Position numbers and translations under genes: made by a program
Assembly (NCBI RefSeq): GCF_000716605.1
Contig: NZ_JNXE01000009.1
Span: forward strand, 186,001-250,000
Length of the DNA: 64,000 bases
Direction: 5' to 3'
Origin: Streptomyces sp. NRRL F-525
Lineage (GTDB): Bacteria > Actinomycetota > Actinomycetes > Streptomycetales > Streptomycetaceae
The notes under the pieces: generated by a model
The model's input: the letters and a program-made list of their open reading frames with translations, nothing else
Told to the model about the DNA's origin: nothing
Databases searched by the model: none
Shown: positions 33,998 to 41,747 of the stretch, piece after piece
Position numbering within the stretch: position 1 is the stretch's first letter
Layout: each line of letters starts with the position of its first letter

Positions 33998-35173
33998 TCA
34001 ACTCACCGACCTGAAGAACTCGGTGATGTCCCCGGCCAGCAACTCCGGTTCCTCGTGGGCCGGGAAATGACCACCGCGCGGCATCGTGGTGTACCGGGTG
34101 AGGTGGTACTTGCGTTCCACGAAGCCGCGAGGGGCGGGGGCGCCGAGGTTGGCGGGGAACAGGGCCAGGGCGGTTGGTACCTCCACCCGGTCCAGCTTTG
34201 GGATGAGGCCCTGGCCGGACGCGTAGTAGGGGATGAACGACGTCCCGATCGTGTTCGTGAACCAGTACAGCGACGCCTGGGTGAGAAGGAAGTCGTCCGT
34301 GAAGCGGGTCGAGAGGTTCCCTTCGCAGTCGCTCCAGGAACGGTACTTCTCCAGCATCCAACCCAGCAGGCCCGATGGGGAGTCGCTCAGGCCCTGGGCC
34401 AAGGTCATTGGGCGGGTGCGTTGTTGGTGGGCGTAGGCGCCTTCTTCCTGGGACCAGGCGCCGAAGGTGGTCAGGTACTCCCGTTCCTCGTCGGTCAGTT
34501 GGGCGGCGGTGGGGTCCGGGGGCGTGCTCAGGATGTCCAGCAGGTGGATGCCGACCACGCTCTCGGGGTGGGCCTGGCCGAGGCGTGCCGTGATTCCCGA
34601 ACCCAGGTCGCCGCCGTGTGCGCCGTAGTGCTCGAAGCCCAACTCGTCGCGCATCAGGCGGTGCCACAGTTCGTGGGTGGGTGGTGACTGGGCCGTCAGG
34701 CTCGGGGGCGGGGACGAGAACGTGAAGCCCGGGAGGGACGGCACGATCACCGTGAAGGCGTGCTGCGGGTCGCCGCCGTAGCTCGACGGTGTCGAGAGCC
34801 TTCGGGCCAATTCCACCAGTTCGTAGAACGTGCTCGGCCAGCCGTTGGTCAGGACGAGGGGCGGCAGGGTTCCGACTCGTTCGGCGTCGAAGCGTAGGTA
34901 GTGGACCGTCATGCCCTCGATCTCGGCGAAGTGGGACGGCAGGGCGTTGATCTCCGTCTCGTGGGCGCGCCAGTCGTAGCCGTCGGACCAGTACTCCGTC
35001 AGTCGCCTCAGCTCTTTGCTGTCCGTGCCCGCCTGCCACTCGGTTACGGGCCACGGTTCCGCCCACCTCGTGCCGCGCAGGCGGGCCCGTAGGTCGCCGA
35101 GGGCCGCTTCCGGGACCTCCAGCAAGGGGCTGGGGGTGGTGTCCGTCGTTGAGGTCGTCCATGTTTTCGACAC
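33998..35173 (-). CDS. Epoxide hydrolase (EHN-domain alpha/beta-hydrolase)
   Basis: 391 residues. The N-terminal EHN domain (LRARLRGTRWAEPWPVTEWQAG) is followed by an alpha/beta-hydrolase core. The oxyanion motif is NGWPST instead of the usual HGWP. The nucleophile Asp lies in AHGGDLGSG and the catalytic His in RGGHFPAHEEPEL. Expected to open epoxides by adding water. GTG 35173 is the start. It diverges from a CGNR regulator across a short palindromic region and may be its target. Confidence 0.88.
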   Translation of the reverse strand: MSKTWTTSTTDTTPSPLLEVPEAALGDLRARLRGTRWAEPWPVTEWQAGTDSKELRRLTEYWSDGYDWRAHETEINALPSHFAEIEGMTVHYLRFDAERVGTLPPLVLTNGWPSTFYELVELARRLSTPSSYGGDPQHAFTVIVPSLPGFTFSSPPPSLTAQSPPTHELWHRLMRDELGFEHYGAHGGDLGSGITARLGQAHPESVVGIHLLDILSTPPDPTAAQLTDEEREYLTTFGAWSQEEGAYAHQQRTRPMTLAQGLSDSPSGLLGWMLEKYRSWSDCEGNLSTRFTDDFLLTQASLYWFTNTIGTSFIPYYASGQGLIPKLDRVEVPTALALFPANLGAPAPRGFVERKYHLTRYTTMPRGGHFPAHEEPELLAGDITEFFRSVS

Positions 35174-35186
35174 CTCTGAAACGTAT

Positions 35187-35216
35187 AGCCGGTGTCACAT
35201 GTCGTCAACACCGGCT
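35187..35216. promoter_or_regulatory. Inverted repeat between epoxide hydrolase and CGNR regulator
   Basis: AGCCGGTGT at 35187-35195 and ACACCGGCT at 35208-35216, 12-base spacer, midway in the 61-base divergent gap. Its position over both promoters suggests the CGNR protein binds here. Confidence 0.55.
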
Positions 35217-35234
35217 TCGCGGTACGGTGGTGTC

Positions 35235-35795
35235 GTGAGTGATGGCGTCGTAGATCTCGTCCTGGTCGAGCAGTTCCTCAACACGCTCGACGAAAGATCC
35301 TTCAGCTGGCACGGGGAGCGGCACACCGGCAACGATGAACTGACCTCCATCCAGGGCCTGTTGGCGTGGCTGGAGGAGCATGGGCTGGTCAGCTCGGGGC
35401 AGGAACTGGGGCCGTCCGATCTGACCGCCGCCCTCGCGCTCCGGGCCGGTCTGCGGGATGCCCTCACCAGCGCAACCGACGACGCCGATGGCACCGACCG
35501 TGCCAAGACCGCTCGGACCCTCGCCCGTTTTCCCCTGGTGCTGGCTCCGGACGCGGGCGGAAGCGGGCTGCGGCTCGTCGCCGACAGCGGTGCGCCGGGC
35601 CTCGACGCCATCGTGGAGACGGTCGCCGCCAGCGTCGCCGGTGGTGGCTGGAGTCGTCTGAAACTGTGCGCCTCGCCGGACTGCCGTTGGGCCTTCTACG
35701 ACACCTCGCGCAACGGCCGCGGCCGCTGGTGCTCGATGGACGCCTGCGGGAACCGGAACAAGACCCGTGCCTACCGTCGCCGCCACGCGGACTGA
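35235..35795 (+). CDS. CGNR zinc-finger regulator (ABATE domain)
   Basis: 186 residues from GTG 35235; ATG 35199 is possible but lies within the palindrome. An N-terminal ligand-binding ABATE-type region (LVEQFLNTLDERS) is followed by the C-terminal treble-clef zinc finger: CASPDCRWAFYDTSRN, then WCSMDACGNRNKTRAYRRRH, which contains the CGNR signature. Probably regulates the divergent epoxide hydrolase gene. Confidence 0.88.
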   Translation: MSDGVVDLVLVEQFLNTLDERSFSWHGERHTGNDELTSIQGLLAWLEEHGLVSSGQELGPSDLTAALALRAGLRDALTSATDDADGTDRAKTARTLARFPLVLAPDAGGSGLRLVADSGAPGLDAIVETVAASVAGGGWSRLKLCASPDCRWAFYDTSRNGRGRWCSMDACGNRNKTRAYRRRHAD

Positions 35796-35874
35796 GGAGA
35801 CGCCCCCGCCAGTCCTCAGCCCTCGCATGACCAACTGCCAGCCCCGCCACAGGCGTTCGTCCCACCGTGTCGGC

Positions 35875-36633
35875 ATGGCGCCGAAGATTCTCCTGGCCGA
35901 CGACGACGAAGACGTGCGGGAAGGGATCGGCAGGCTGCTCCGGTACGAGGGGTACGAGACCGTCCTCGCCGGGGACGGGCGTACCGCGCTCGATCTGCTC
36001 GGCGTATCTCTCGGCGCATCTCTGGGCCTGTCCCTCGGTGTGCCGGAGGATTCCGCCGCGCCGGACCTCGTGCTGATGGACGTCACCATGCCCGAGTTGG
36101 ACGGACTCGCCGCCACCCGCCGCATCCGCGCCTCCGGGTCCACCGTGCCGATCCTGATGATCACCGGGCGGGACGCCGTCGGCGACCGGATCGTCGCCCT
36201 CGACAACGGGGCCGACGACTATCTCAGCAAACCGTTCGCCGTCGAGGAACTCCTCGCCCGCGTACGGGCGTTGCTGCGGCGCAGTGCCCAACACACCCCG
36301 GCCGCCGACACGTTGCCCGAGCTCGAACGGCTCGTCTTCCAGGATCTGGTCATGGACCTGCGTACCCGTACCGTCACCCGTGACGGACGGCCGCTCGATC
36401 TCACGCGGACCGAATTCCTGCTGCTGGAGCACCTGTTGAGGCATCCGGGCACCGCGCTCACCCGGTCCCGGATCCACCGGCAGGTGTGGGGCTTCGACTT
36501 CGAGCCCGCGTCCAACACGCTCGACGTGTACGTCATGTACCTGCGCCGGAAACTGGAGAGCCGCGGCGAACCGCGGCTCATCCACACCGTGCGGGGGCTC
36601 GGGTACAGCCTCCGGGCCGCTCCGCCTACGTGA
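35875..36633 (+). CDS. Orphan OmpR-family response regulator with a receiver insert
   Basis: 252 residues from ATG 35875. The receiver has DDDED, phospho-acceptor Asp in LVLMDVTMPELDG, Thr in MITGRD and Lys in SKPFAV. The winged helix is normal ([43 protein letters not shown]). An insert of about 17 residues with LG repeats (GVSLGASLGLSLGVPEDS) sits between helix 2 and strand 3, lengthening the receiver. No kinase gene is adjacent. The gene converges on the ABC exporter with a 1-base gap, so link to the peptide locus is positional only. It resembles the regulator at 29115. Confidence 0.88.
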   Translation: MAPKILLADDDEDVREGIGRLLRYEGYETVLAGDGRTALDLLGVSLGASLGLSLGVPEDSAAPDLVLMDVTMPELDGLAATRRIRASGSTVPILMITGRDAVGDRIVALDNGADDYLSKPFAVEELLARVRALLRRSAQHTPAADTLPELERLVFQDLVMDLRTRTVTRDGRPLDLTRTEFLLLEHLLRHPGTALTRSRIHRQVWGFDFEPASNTLDVYVMYLRRKLESRGEPRLIHTVRGLGYSLRAAPPT

Positions 36634-36634
36634 T

Positions 36635-38476
36635 CTATCGCTTCGGCAGCCGCAGGATCATCGTCTCGTCCGATGCCTGGGGCGGGACCGGGCGCAGGAT
36701 CATCGTGTCCTCCGAACGATGCCGTCCCGTTCCCGTGATCGCCATCTCGGGGAGCGGACCCGCAAGTCGCGCGTACACGCCGCCCCTTGCCACCAGCTCC
36801 GCGTGCGTGCCCGTCTCGACGAGTCGTCCGCCGTCCACCACCAGGATGCGGTCCGCGTCCGGGGCCAGGCTCAGGTCGTGGGTGATCATGATGGTCGTAC
36901 GGCCGGACATCAGGCGGCGCAGGGGCTGGATCACCTGGCGGGCGGCCACCGAGTCGAGGCCGGCGGTCGGTTCGTCGAGGACCAGGACCGGGGCCTCGCG
37001 GAGCATCGCCCTCGCGATCGCGATGCGTTGGAGCTGGCCGCCGGACAACGCCGCGGTGCCGGGGGCGAGTTGAGTGTCGTAGCCCTCGGGGAGTGCGGCG
37101 ATGAAGTCGTGGGCCGCCGCCGAACGCGCCGCTCGTTCGATGTCCTCGTCCGTCGCGCCGGGGCGGCCGCACTCGATGTTCTCGCGGACCGTGCCGTTGA
37201 GGATGAGGGTCTGCTGGGGGAGCAACGCGACGTTCTCCCGCAGGAATTCGAGGGGTACGTCGCGGAGGGGGACGCCGTCCAGGCAGATCACGCCCGCCGA
37301 GGGGTCGTAGAAGCGGGTGAGGAGTTTGGAGAGGGTGGACTTGCCCGCGCCGCTCTCGCCCGTGATGATCACCAGCTCGCCCGGGTCCGCCCTGAAGGTG
37401 ACGTCGTTCACCGAGTCGCGGGTCGCGCCGGGGTAGGCGAAGGTCACGCCGTGGAAGCTGACCCAGCCGTGGACGGGCCAGGCGGGGACGGGTTCGCGGG
37501 GGTCGCCGACGGACGGGGTGGCGTCCAGGATCTCGTTGATACGGGCGGCGCCGGCCGTGGCGGCGGTGAGGGTGAGGCCGAGTTGGCCGAGGTTGCGGAC
37601 CGGGGGGTAGAGGTAGCCGATGAAGGCGGCGAAGGCGAGGAGTGCGCCCAGCGTCATGCGGTCGGCGGAGATCTCCCAGACGCCCAGGCCGATCACCGAC
37701 AGGACGCAGAGCGTCTCCACGACCTCCACGAACTGCTCGTACATCTCGCTGAGTCGGGCGCCTCGGACCGATGCCTTCATCCATGCGCGGGCTTCGACGT
37801 CGAGGCGCTTCTCCTCGTCCCGGCGGCGGTTGTACGCCTGGGTGAGGACCACGTTGCCGAGGGACTCCTCGACGACCGAGGTGATCGCGCCGTCGGCGAC
37901 CCGTTCGTCCTGCGAGGCCTGTTTGATGCGGCCCGAGAAACGGCGGGCCGCGATGAGGAAGAGGGGGGCCAGGACGAAGGTCGCGAGGGCCAGGTCCCAG
38001 CGGAGGTACAGGGCCGCGCAGGCGTAGAACACGGCTGAGAAAGCTGCGGAGATGGTGCCGACCACCCCTGACACGACCATCTGCTCGATGGCCTCGACGT
38101 CTCCGGTGAGGCGTTCGACCAGGTCGCCCTGGCGGTGCTTCTGGAAGAAGTGGGGCGGGAGGTCCTGGACGTGGCGGAAGACGTTCGCGCGCAGGCGCAG
38201 GACGAAGCGTTCGGCGGTCCAGGTGGCCAGGGAGTTGCCGAAGTAGCCGACGAGCGCGCCGAGTGCGGCGACGCCGAGCCAGGCGGCGGCCGGGCCCCAG
38301 AAGTCGGACAGCGAACCGGCCTTGAGGGCGTTGTCGGTGAGGTCCGCGAAGAGCAGGATCGCGGCGGTCTCGGAGAGCGCCGACACGACGACGCACGCGA
38401 TGATCACCGCCAGCCACTTGCGGTCACCGCGGGTCAGCGGCCAGAAACGGCGGAAGGCCTCACGGGCTTCCCTCAT
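36635..38476 (-). CDS. One-piece ABC exporter (TMD-NBD), linked to the basic peptide array
   Basis: 613 residues. Six helices in the first 320 residues form a type-IV exporter domain (LPPHFFQKHRQGDLVERLTGD coupling region). The ATPase has Walker A GESGAGKS, signature LSGGQLQRI, Walker B VLVLDEPTAGLD and H loop ITHD. There is no C39 peptidase domain, so it cannot cleave a leader. The C-terminus carries a repeated element, EDTMILR then ETMILR, ending RLPKR. ATG 38476 follows GGGAG. It lies 135 bases downstream of five basic peptide genes on the same strand, with a hairpin between. Likely exporter of those peptides, but lipid or drug export cannot be excluded. Confidence 0.9.
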   Translation of the reverse strand: MREAREAFRRFWPLTRGDRKWLAVIIACVVVSALSETAAILLFADLTDNALKAGSLSDFWGPAAAWLGVAALGALVGYFGNSLATWTAERFVLRLRANVFRHVQDLPPHFFQKHRQGDLVERLTGDVEAIEQMVVSGVVGTISAAFSAVFYACAALYLRWDLALATFVLAPLFLIAARRFSGRIKQASQDERVADGAITSVVEESLGNVVLTQAYNRRRDEEKRLDVEARAWMKASVRGARLSEMYEQFVEVVETLCVLSVIGLGVWEISADRMTLGALLAFAAFIGYLYPPVRNLGQLGLTLTAATAGAARINEILDATPSVGDPREPVPAWPVHGWVSFHGVTFAYPGATRDSVNDVTFRADPGELVIITGESGAGKSTLSKLLTRFYDPSAGVICLDGVPLRDVPLEFLRENVALLPQQTLILNGTVRENIECGRPGATDEDIERAARSAAAHDFIAALPEGYDTQLAPGTAALSGGQLQRIAIARAMLREAPVLVLDEPTAGLDSVAARQVIQPLRRLMSGRTTIMITHDLSLAPDADRILVVDGGRLVETGTHAELVARGGVYARLAGPLPEMAITGTGRHRSEDTMILRPVPPQASDETMILRLPKR

Positions 38477-38550
38477 GGTCAACAACTCCCTTCAGAGCAG
38501 GCCGGGTTCAGAGGACGGCCGAGGTGGGTCCACGGCCTGGACGTGGCCGA

Positions 38551-38596
38551 GGCGGGGCCACCGGAGCGAGTTGGCTCGCTAACCAGTGACCCCGCC
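38551..38596 (-). terminator. Hairpin between peptide array and exporter
   Basis: GGCGGGG at 38551-38557 pairs with CCCCGCC at 38590-38596. The stem extends to 11 positions with one G-U in the leftward transcript, and an inner stem AGCGAG/CTCGCT (38565-38570, 38575-38580) caps it. It would end or slow transcription after the last peptide gene and keep exporter levels below peptide levels. Confidence 0.6.
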
Positions 38597-38611
38597 TCAC
38601 GGTGTGCGGGA

Positions 38612-38725
38612 TCAGCCCTTGTGGGCGACCGGGCGCTTCGGCGCGTGCTTCTTCGGCGCGGGCTTCTTGGGGGCCGGGGCCGGCTTGCGGTGCTTCTTGA
38701 CGGGGACGATCTTGTGGAAGCTCAT
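38612..38725 (-). CDS. Basic Lys/Pro/Ala-rich peptide, array member 1
   Basis: 37 residues from ATG 38725, after GGGAGGGA. It begins MSFHKIVPVKKHRKPAPAPK and ends PKRPVAHKG, with a middle of KPAP/KKHAP units. No Asp or Glu; the only aromatic residue is Phe3. It is the copy nearest the exporter and the most divergent at its end (KRPVAHKG instead of KRRPVGHK). There is no signal peptide and no leader-cleavage motif. See the array finding for function. Confidence 0.85.
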   Translation of the reverse strand: MSFHKIVPVKKHRKPAPAPKKPAPKKHAPKRPVAHKG

Positions 38726-38836
38726 GGCGGGGTCCCTCCCGGTAAGTGCCGCGCTGGTGCGGCGAGTTGTGGGGTACTGCGGGTCGTGCGGGTGGCGCTG
38801 CGGGTGCTGCGGGTCTTCTACGGCCGGACCGGCGGC

Positions 38837-38956
38837 TTACTTGTGACCGACCGGACGACGCTTCGGGGCCGGCGCCGGCTTCTTCGGCGCGGGCTTCTTG
38901 GGCGCCGGAGCGGGCTTGTGGTGCTTCTTGACCGGGGCGATCTTGTGGAAGCTCAT
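38837..38956 (-). CDS. Basic Lys/Pro/Ala-rich peptide, array member 2
   Basis: 39 residues from ATG 38956, after GGGAGGGAA. Begins MSFHKIAPVKKHHKPAPAPK, continues with two KKPAP units and ends PKRRPVGHK. Ten Lys, two Arg, four His and no acidic residue. The stop is TAA, unlike most genes nearby. The spacer to member 1 shares GGGTACTGCGGGTC with the spacer between members 2 and 3, so spacer and gene were duplicated together. Confidence 0.87.
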   Translation of the reverse strand: MSFHKIAPVKKHHKPAPAPKKPAPKKPAPAPKRRPVGHK

Positions 38957-39037
38957 GCTGGGTTCCCTCCCTGGGAGTGCCGCTCTGCCGCGGCTTGCTG
39001 TTGGGTACTGCGGGTCTGCTGCGGGTGGCCGAGCCGC

Positions 39038-39157
39038 TTACTTGTGGCCGACCGGGCGACGCTTCGGGGCGTGCGCGGGCTTCTTCGGCGCCGGCTTCTT
39101 GGGGGCCGGGGCGGGCTTGCGGGTCTTCTTCACCGGGGCGATCTTGTGGAAGCTCAT
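39038..39157 (-). CDS. Basic Lys/Pro/Ala-rich peptide, array member 3
   Basis: 39 residues from ATG 39157, after GAGAGGGA. Begins MSFHKIAPVKKTRKPAPAPK, then KKPAP units with one His (PAHAPK), ending RRPVGHK and TAA. Same length as member 2, with only scattered substitutions, which points to selection on the peptide and not on the DNA alone. Confidence 0.87.
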   Translation of the reverse strand: MSFHKIAPVKKTRKPAPAPKKPAPKKPAHAPKRRPVGHK

Positions 39158-39244
39158 GTCTGTGTCCCTCTCTGCTGCGGTTCTGCAACAGTTCCTCTAC
39201 CGATCTGCTGCAACTGTCTTTGAATTACGCCTGTAAATTCTTTG

Positions 39245-39361
39245 TCAGCCCTTGTTGGCGACGGGACGACGCTTCGGGGCGGGCTTCTTCGGGGCGGGCT
39301 TCTTACCGCTCGGAGCGGGCTTACAGGTCTTCTTGATGGGGTGAATCTTGTTGAAGCTCAT
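39245..39361 (-). CDS. Basic Lys/Pro/Ala-rich peptide, array member 4
   Basis: 38 residues from ATG 39361, after GGGAGGGAA. Begins MSFNKIHPIKKTCKPAPSGK and ends KRRPVANKG. It is the outlier: Asn replaces His4, Ile replaces Val9, and it has the only Cys of the family (position 13). The key Lys, Pro and Arg positions are kept. The Cys could allow dimers or a thiol modification. Confidence 0.85.
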   Translation of the reverse strand: MSFNKIHPIKKTCKPAPSGKKPAPKKPAPKRRPVANKG

Positions 39362-39409
39362 GATTAATTCCCTCCCTGGTACGAGTTTTTATGTGTGACT
39401 TACTTCGGC

Positions 39410-39538
39410 TTACTTGTGGCCGACCGGGCGACGCTTGGGGGCGCCGAGCGGCTTGCCCAGGGGCTTCTTCGGGGCTTTCTTGGGGGCCGGGGCGGGCTTG
39501 TGGGCCTTCTTCACCGGGGCGATCTTGTGGAAGCTCAT
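39410..39538 (-). CDS. Basic Lys/Pro/Ala-rich peptide, array member 5 (first in transcript)
   Basis: 42 residues from ATG 39538, after AAGGAG. Begins MSFHKIAPVKKAHKPAPAPK, has a distinct middle (KAPKKPLGKPLGAPK) and the canonical RRPVGHK end with TAA. Eleven Lys and two Arg. As the promoter-proximal copy it has the strongest ribosome-binding site. Its upstream region (39539-39740) is notably A/T-rich for this genome and probably holds the promoter of the whole array. Confidence 0.87.
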   Translation of the reverse strand: MSFHKIAPVKKAHKPAPAPKKAPKKPLGKPLGAPKRRPVGHK

Positions 39539-39740
39539 CGTGGTCTCCTTCGTCTCTAACGTCTTCTTGCGTCTTCTTGTCGTTTGCGCCGTTCGCTTTC
39601 GACATGGAAAACACTACTGGACTTCTGACGCAGGAAAAGCGATTTTCGCTTAGACCTTCCTGAGCAATCCCTGTGGAAGACTCTTATGGAATTTGCGGAA
39701 CTGAACCGGGTCTTACACAGAATTTAGAACGGGAAAACAG
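39539..39740 (-). promoter_or_regulatory. A/T-rich upstream region of the peptide array
   Basis: About 200 bases clearly lower in G+C than the surroundings, isolated from the 5'-nucleotidase by a terminator. It contains the palindrome AAGCGATTTTCGCTT (39637-39651) and a doubled AAGAAGACG in the leader (leftward strand). No clear PHO box or sigma consensus was found. A promoter here is inferred. Confidence 0.5.
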
Positions 39741-39742
39741 AA

Positions 39743-39775
39743 GGGGCCCGGCGCCGACCTGCGGCTCCGGGCCCC
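39743..39775 (-). terminator. Terminator of the 5'-nucleotidase gene
   Basis: GGGGCCCGG at 39743-39751 and CCGGGCCCC at 39767-39775, perfect 9-bp stem, 14 bases past the nucleotidase stop. It separates that gene from the peptide array. Confidence 0.75.
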
Positions 39776-39789
39776 TCGTCAGAGATGGG

Positions 39790-41601
39790 TTACTGCACGA
39801 TGTTGATCCGGTTCGCCGCCGGGGGCGCCAGCGGGGCCGTCGCCGACGAGTTCGCCGTGAGGTAGTCCGCCAGCGCGGTCAGGTCGTCCGTGCCGACCAG
39901 GTCGCCGGTGCCCTGCCCCAGCGTCGTGAAGCCGTCACCGCCGCCCGCGAGGAAGCTGTTCGTCGCGACGCGGTACGTGGCCGCCGGGTCGATGGCGGAA
40001 CCGTTGAGCCTGATCGAGTCCGTGACCACCCGGTCCGCGCCGGTCTTCGTCAGGTCCAGCGTGTACGTCAGCCCGGACGACACCTGGAGCACCTTCGGCG
40101 CCGCCGTGTTCGTGCCGCTCACCTGCTCCTTGAGCGCCTGGATCACCTGGGCGCCCGTGAAGTCCTGGAGGTTCACCGTGTTGGCGAACGGCTGCACCGT
40201 GAAGCCCTCGGCGTACGTCACCACGCCGTCGCCCTCGGCGCCGGTGGCCTTGTAGGTGAGCCCTGCCCGCACCCCGCCCGGGTTCATCAGCGCGAGGTCG
40301 GTCTCCGGGTCCAGCTTCTTGCCGTACGCGAGTTGGGCGTCCGCGATGAGGTCGCCCATCGGGGACTCGGTGCCGGTGCTGTTGACGTCACCGGAGATGT
40401 AGCCGATCGCGCGGTTGCCGATGGGCGCAGCGAGGGCGTTCCACTTGCCGATCAGGCTGGTCAGGTCGGCGGCCTTGGGCACGTCACGGGTGACCACGTG
40501 GTTCGCCGACTTGACCGCCGTACGGGCGATGTCGCCTGTCCTGCGGTCGTACGTCAGCGTCGTGTCCGTGTAGAGGCGGCCGAAGGACGAGGCCGAAGTG
40601 ACCATACGGGGCTTGCCACTTGGGTCGTTGATCGTGCAGACGTACGCGTTGTGCGTGTGGCCGGTGACCAGCGCGTCCACCGCCGGGGTGACGTTCTTCG
40701 CGATGTCGACGATCGGGCCGGAGATGCCGGAGCCCGAACCGGACGCGTCACAGTCGTAGTTGTAGGACGCGGAGGCGGGGAAGCCGCCCTCGTGGACCAG
40801 CGCGACGATCGACTGCACGCCCTGCTTCTGCAGCTCCTTGGCGTACTTGTTGATCGTCTCGACCTCGTCCTTGAACTTCAGGCCCTTGACGCCCTCCGCC
40901 GAGACGACACCCGGGGTGCCCTCCAGGGTCACGCCGATGAAGCCGATCTTGACGTCCTTCTTCTTCCACACCCAATACGGCTTCAGGATCGGCTTGTTGG
41001 TCTTCTCGCCGAGGACGTTGGCCGCGAGGTAGGGGAAGTCGGCGCCCTTGAACTTCTTGTCCGTGTAGCAGCCGTCGGTGGGGTGGCAGCCGCCATTCTG
41101 CAGGCGGGCCAGCTCCTTGGCGCCCTCGTCGAACTCGTGGTTGCCGACCGAAGTGACGTCCAGGTCGAGCTTGTTGAGCGCCTCGATCGTCGGCTCGTCG
41201 TGGAACAGGCCCGAGATCAGCGGGGACGCGCCGACCATGTCGCCGCCGGCCGCGGTGACCGAGTACGGGTTGCCCTTACGGGCGTCGCGCAGGTGCGTCG
41301 CGAGGTACTCGACACCGCCCGCGTCGATCGTCTTCGTCGTGCCGTCCGGCTGGAGTTCGGTGACGCGGCCGGAGGAACCGGACGGGGGCTCCAGGTTGCC
41401 GTGCAGGTCGTTGAAGGAGAGGAGTTGTACGTCCTGGTAGCGGCTGGGCTTGGAGCCGTGGCCGTGGCCGCCGGGGTTGCCGTGGGCGTCGGCGGGCAGT
41501 GCGGCCGCCAGCGCGCCCGCCGTGGCGAGGCTCACGGTGGCGGCGAGGAGTGCGGCGGTACGGCGTCTGCGCGGGCGGTGCGGCTGGGTTGTGGCTGGCA
41601 T
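39790..41601 (-). CDS. Secreted bifunctional 5'-nucleotidase/phosphoesterase
   Basis: 603 residues. A signal peptide (RRRRTAALLAATVSLATAGALAAAL, quoted from residue 11, cleavage after ADA) is followed by the metallophosphatase domain with metal motifs SFNDLHGN, GGDMVGAS, VGNHEFD, VALVHEGG and VTGHTHN. The C-terminal 5'-nucleotidase domain binds the nucleoside (NPGGVRAGL, FANTVNLQDFTG, GGGDGFTTLG). It releases phosphate from extracellular nucleotides, fitting the phosphate-acquisition genes further right. It diverges from mshD. Confidence 0.93.
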   Translation of the reverse strand: MPATTQPHRPRRRRTAALLAATVSLATAGALAAALPADAHGNPGGHGHGSKPSRYQDVQLLSFNDLHGNLEPPSGSSGRVTELQPDGTTKTIDAGGVEYLATHLRDARKGNPYSVTAAGGDMVGASPLISGLFHDEPTIEALNKLDLDVTSVGNHEFDEGAKELARLQNGGCHPTDGCYTDKKFKGADFPYLAANVLGEKTNKPILKPYWVWKKKDVKIGFIGVTLEGTPGVVSAEGVKGLKFKDEVETINKYAKELQKQGVQSIVALVHEGGFPASASYNYDCDASGSGSGISGPIVDIAKNVTPAVDALVTGHTHNAYVCTINDPSGKPRMVTSASSFGRLYTDTTLTYDRRTGDIARTAVKSANHVVTRDVPKAADLTSLIGKWNALAAPIGNRAIGYISGDVNSTGTESPMGDLIADAQLAYGKKLDPETDLALMNPGGVRAGLTYKATGAEGDGVVTYAEGFTVQPFANTVNLQDFTGAQVIQALKEQVSGTNTAAPKVLQVSSGLTYTLDLTKTGADRVVTDSIRLNGSAIDPAATYRVATNSFLAGGGDGFTTLGQGTGDLVGTDDLTALADYLTANSSATAPLAPPAANRINIVQ

Positions 41602-41747
41602 GAGCCCCCCTGTGTGTCGGCTGAGAAGGTCACCACGTTCCGGCGCAGCCTAGGGTCAACGCGCGTAGCGCGGCAGGGGGTTCTTGGTTACATCCTGGTT
41701 TCTTCTTTGCCGCCACTTTGCTGGGGGATCGGCTTACCCTCATACCC

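Noticed and set aside
38508..39188. 226-codon leftward ORF spanning the peptide array, with repeated HELPQDRPG-type units
   Set aside because: It is the shifted frame of the Lys/Pro/Ala genes. Its apparent repeats only mirror the tandem DNA repeats, while the short frames have ribosome-binding sites, starts and stops at each copy.
38612..39538. Peptides considered as ordinary leader-type RiPP or lanthipeptide precursors
   Set aside because: There is no double-Gly or other leader motif, no modifying enzyme gene beside them, only one Cys in the whole family, and the exporter lacks a peptidase domain.
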